In this document: one piece after another, positions 62,025-64,000 of the stretch
How the letters are laid out: the number at the start of each line of letters is the position of its first letter
Position numbering within the stretch: the stretch's first letter is position 1
From: Pseudomonas anuradhapurensis
GTDB lineage: Bacteria; Pseudomonadota; Gammaproteobacteria; Pseudomonadales; Pseudomonadaceae
Assembly: GCF_014269225.2 (NCBI RefSeq)
Contig: NZ_CP077097.1
Span: 2,863,001-2,927,000, forward strand
Reading direction: 5' to 3'
Length of the DNA: 64,000 bases
Notes under the pieces: model-generated
The model's input: the letters and a program-made list of their open reading frames with translations, nothing else
Databases searched by the model: none
What the model was told of the DNA's origin: nothing
Made by a program: the position numbers and the translations under genes

Positions 62025-63578
62025 ATGCAGTTGATCGAACATTCCGACTCGCCCCGCTACGTCCGCCTGCACGATGACGACAACGTCGTGGTGGTGGTCA
62101 ATGCCGGCGGCCTGGGCGAAGGTGCCCGCTTCGCCGATGGCCTGACCCTGGTCGAAGGCGTGCCACAAAGCCACAAGGTGGCCACCGTGGCCATTGCCAA
62201 GGGCGAGCCCGTGCGCCGCTATGGGCAGATCATCGGCTACGCACTGGAGGACCTGCGCCAGGGCAGCTGGGTACAGGAGAGCCAGCTGGCCATGCCGGCG
62301 GCCCCGGCGCTGGACAGCCTGCCCCGCTGCGATGCTGTGCCGCAGCCGCTGCCGCCGCTCGAAGGCTTCAGCTTCCAAGGCTACCGCAATGCCGACGGCA
62401 GCGTCGGCACTCGCAACATTCTGGGCATCACCACCACCGTGCAGTGCGTGGCCGGGGTACTGGAGCACGCCGTCAAGCGCATTCGCAGCGAGCTGCTGCC
62501 CAGCTACCCGAACGTCGATGATGTGGTCGCCATCACCCACAGCTACGGCTGCGGCGTGGCGATCAACGCGCGCGATGCCTACATCCCGATCCGCACCGTG
62601 CGCAACCTGGCGCGCAACCCCAACCTCGGCGGCGAGGCCCTGGTCATCAGCCTGGGTTGCGAAAAGCTGCAGGCCGACCAGGTGATGCACGCCGACGACC
62701 CCTCGGTCGACCTCAGCGAGCCCTGGCTGTACCGCCTGCAGGACGCCAGCCTGGGCTTTGTGGAGATGATCGAACAGATCATGCAGCTGGCCGAAACCCG
62801 CCTGAAGAAACTCGACCAGCGCCGCCGCGAAAGCGTACCGGCCAGCGAACTGATCCTGGGCATGCAGTGCGGGGGCAGCGATGCCTTTTCCGGCATTACC
62901 GCCAACCCGGCGCTGGGCTACGCTGCCGACCTGCTGGTTCGCGCCGGTGCCACCGTGCTGTTCTCGGAGGTGACCGAAGTGCGCGATGCGATCTACATGC
63001 TGACTTCGCGCGCGCAAGACCAGGAAGTTGCCGATGCGCTCGTCCGCGAGATGGACTGGTACGACCGTTATCTGCAACAGGGTGCCGCCGACCGCAGCGC
63101 CAACACCACGCCAGGCAACAAGAAAGGCGGCCTGTCGAACATCGTCGAGAAGGCCCTGGGCTCGATCGTCAAGTCCGGCAGCGGTGCCATCCAGGGCGTG
63201 CTTGGCCCGGGCGAGCGGGTCAAGCGCAAAGGCCTGATCTTCTGCGCCACCCCGGCCAGCGACTTTGTCTGCGGCACCCTGCAGCTGGCCGCTGGCATGA
63301 ACCTGCACGTGTTCACCACTGGCCGCGGCACCCCCTATGGCCTGGCCATGGCGCCGGTGGTCAAGGTCTGCACCCGCAGCGAGCTGGCCCAGCGCTGGCC
63401 CGACCTGATCGACATCGATGCCGGGCGCATCGCCAGCGGCCGCGCGACCATCGAAGAGCTGGGCTGGGAGCTGTTCCACTACTACCTGGACGTGGCCAGC
63501 GGCCGCAAGCGGACCTGGGCCGAGCAGCACCGCCTGCATAACGACATCACCCTGTTCAACCCGGCACCGATTACCTGA
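62025..63578 (+). CDS. garD: Galactarate dehydratase
   Basis: This 517-residue UxaA/GarD-family enzyme dehydrates D-galactarate to 5-dehydro-4-deoxyglucarate, the KdgD substrate. The N-terminal SAF domain ([20 protein letters not shown]) is followed by the central and C-terminal domains with [36 protein letters not shown] and the Cys/His-rich metal-site region [22 protein letters not shown] lies 8 bp before the ATG. Length equals E. coli GarD (523). Confidence 0.93.
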   Translation: MQLIEHSDSPRYVRLHDDDNVVVVVNAGGLGEGARFADGLTLVEGVPQSHKVATVAIAKGEPVRRYGQIIGYALEDLRQGSWVQESQLAMPAAPALDSLPRCDAVPQPLPPLEGFSFQGYRNADGSVGTRNILGITTTVQCVAGVLEHAVKRIRSELLPSYPNVDDVVAITHSYGCGVAINARDAYIPIRTVRNLARNPNLGGEALVISLGCEKLQADQVMHADDPSVDLSEPWLYRLQDASLGFVEMIEQIMQLAETRLKKLDQRRRESVPASELILGMQCGGSDAFSGITANPALGYAADLLVRAGATVLFSEVTEVRDAIYMLTSRAQDQEVADALVREMDWYDRYLQQGAADRSANTTPGNKKGGLSNIVEKALGSIVKSGSGAIQGVLGPGERVKRKGLIFCATPASDFVCGTLQLAAGMNLHVFTTGRGTPYGLAMAPVVKVCTRSELAQRWPDLIDIDAGRIASGRATIEELGWELFHYYLDVASGRKRTWAEQHRLHNDITLFNPAPIT

Positions 63579-63616
63579 TGCCCCCGAGGTTGCCCGGACG
63601 TCCGCTAGTTCACCCC

Positions 63617-63708
63617 CCCTGTAGGAGCGGGATCACCCGCGATCACCGGCACAGCCGGTGCCATCCATCGCGTTGGGTTGTTCGCGGGATAAACCCGCTC
63701 CAGCAGGG
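63617..63708. repeat. REP pair with central hairpin
   Basis: CCCTGTAGGAGCGGGATCAC and TTCGCGGGATAAACCCGCTC-CAGCAGGG face each other around a perfect CACCGGC-ACA-GCCGGTG hairpin (63644-63660), between garD and the dehydrogenase gene of the same pathway. Confidence 0.8.
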
Positions 63709-63759
63709 CTGCGCCCCGAATGCGTTCCACTTTTCCCCTAAAGCCCACAGGAGCACCCC

Positions 63760-64000
63760 ATGCCTGAAATCCTCGGCCACAACTTCATCGCCGGCCAGCG
63801 CAGCGCCGCGGGCCAACAGCGCCTGCAGAGCCTGGACGCCAGCACTGGCGAGGCGCTGCCATACAATTTCTTCCAGGCTACCGAAGGCGAAGTGGACCAG
63901 GCTGCCAAGGCTGCCGCGGCGGCCTTTGCCGAATTCCGCCAGTTGGCCCCGACGCGGCGCGCCGAGTTCCTCGACGCCATTGCCGCCGAACTGGATGAGC
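63760..64000 (+). CDS. 2-oxoglutarate-semialdehyde dehydrogenase, N-terminal part (cut by right edge)
   Basis: Translation from ATG 63760 (CAGGAG 4 bp upstream) gives MPEILGHNFIAGQRSAAG, the opening of the 2,5-dioxovalerate (alpha-ketoglutarate semialdehyde) aldehyde dehydrogenase family, followed by ASTGEALPYNFFQAT and an Ala-rich helix. The catalytic Cys is beyond the window. It would oxidise the KdgD product to 2-oxoglutarate, finishing the pathway, which supports the call despite the short fragment. Confidence 0.85.
   Translation, partial: MPEILGHNFIAGQRSAAGQQRLQSLDASTGEALPYNFFQATEGEVDQAAKAAAAAFAEFRQLAPTRRAEFLDAIAAELDE

Noticed and set aside
1..64000. CRISPR arrays, tRNA/rRNA genes, insertion sequences, prophage genes
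   Set aside because: No regularly spaced repeats, no tRNA-like cloverleaf found by eye, no transposase, integrase or structural phage motifs in any frame. A covariance scan could still find a small RNA.

Overview
The window is high-GC and reads as a chromosomal segment of a Pseudomonas putida-group bacterium. The evidence is the gene content, the many REP-type palindromes of the 'GTAGGAGCGGCC...TCGCGAC' kind, and a gene order that, from memory, matches the P. putida KT2440 interval around PP_3545-PP_3602. I could not run a search, so that synteny is recollection. No phage, integrase, transposase, CRISPR array, tRNA or rRNA was seen. Codon use is uniform, so this looks like ordinary accessory metabolism rather than a recent island.

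Layout. 1-5.5 kb: C-terminus of a hybrid histidine kinase, an SDR oxidoreductase, and a MarR-EmrA-EmrB drug-efflux operon whose promoter carries an operator between -35 and -10. 5.6-11.4 kb: a FixJ-type two-component system divergent from an acyl-CoA ligase/acyl-CoA dehydrogenase pair (DmdB/DmdC-like). 11.6-24.9 kb: mostly single genes: an orphan FecR-like sensor, a Na+/H+ antiporter-family protein, a chemoreceptor with a sigma-28 promoter, an orphan glycine-betaine-type binding protein, LysR regulators, AEC, LysE and MFS transporters, a SleB-type hydrolase, a tandem CAP-domain secreted protein and a small cupin. 25-28.9 kb: a membrane PQQ dehydrogenase (probably quinate/shikimate dehydrogenase) with an OprB-type porin, allowing periplasmic oxidation of a polyol or acid.

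28.9-32.8 kb: the least understood unit. An ArgE-like M20 hydrolase and a DUF1028 Ntn-type protein face a flavoprotein monooxygenase and a Rid protein lacking the catalytic Arg. The 303-bp divergent spacer has a riboswitch-like layout (nested hairpins followed by an intrinsic terminator). 33-38 kb: phosphoglucomutase, DUF1345 and DUF1652 proteins, and an MHYT-GGDEF-EAL c-di-GMP protein. 38.2-47.2 kb: a MuxABC-OpmB tripartite RND pump with two different RND subunits. 47.5-49.5 kb: thiol peroxidase and an SdaC-type amino-acid transporter.

49.8-57.7 kb: the D-lysine/pipecolate cluster (AmaC aminotransferase, DpkA imine reductase, RpiR regulator, polar amino-acid ABC transporter, AmaD oxidase). 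These genes would import a basic D-amino acid, oxidise or transaminate it to a cyclic imine, and reduce that to L-pipecolate. 58.2 kb: a PuuD-like class I amidotransferase hydrolase. 59.6 kb to the right edge: D-galactarate catabolism (KdgD, transporter, GarD, start of alpha-ketoglutarate-semialdehyde dehydrogenase) feeding 2-oxoglutarate.

REP-type palindromes occupy at least 16 intergenic sites. Several sit inside operons, one supplies a stop codon, and one is an unusually large (211 bp) nested inverted repeat upstream of kdgD.
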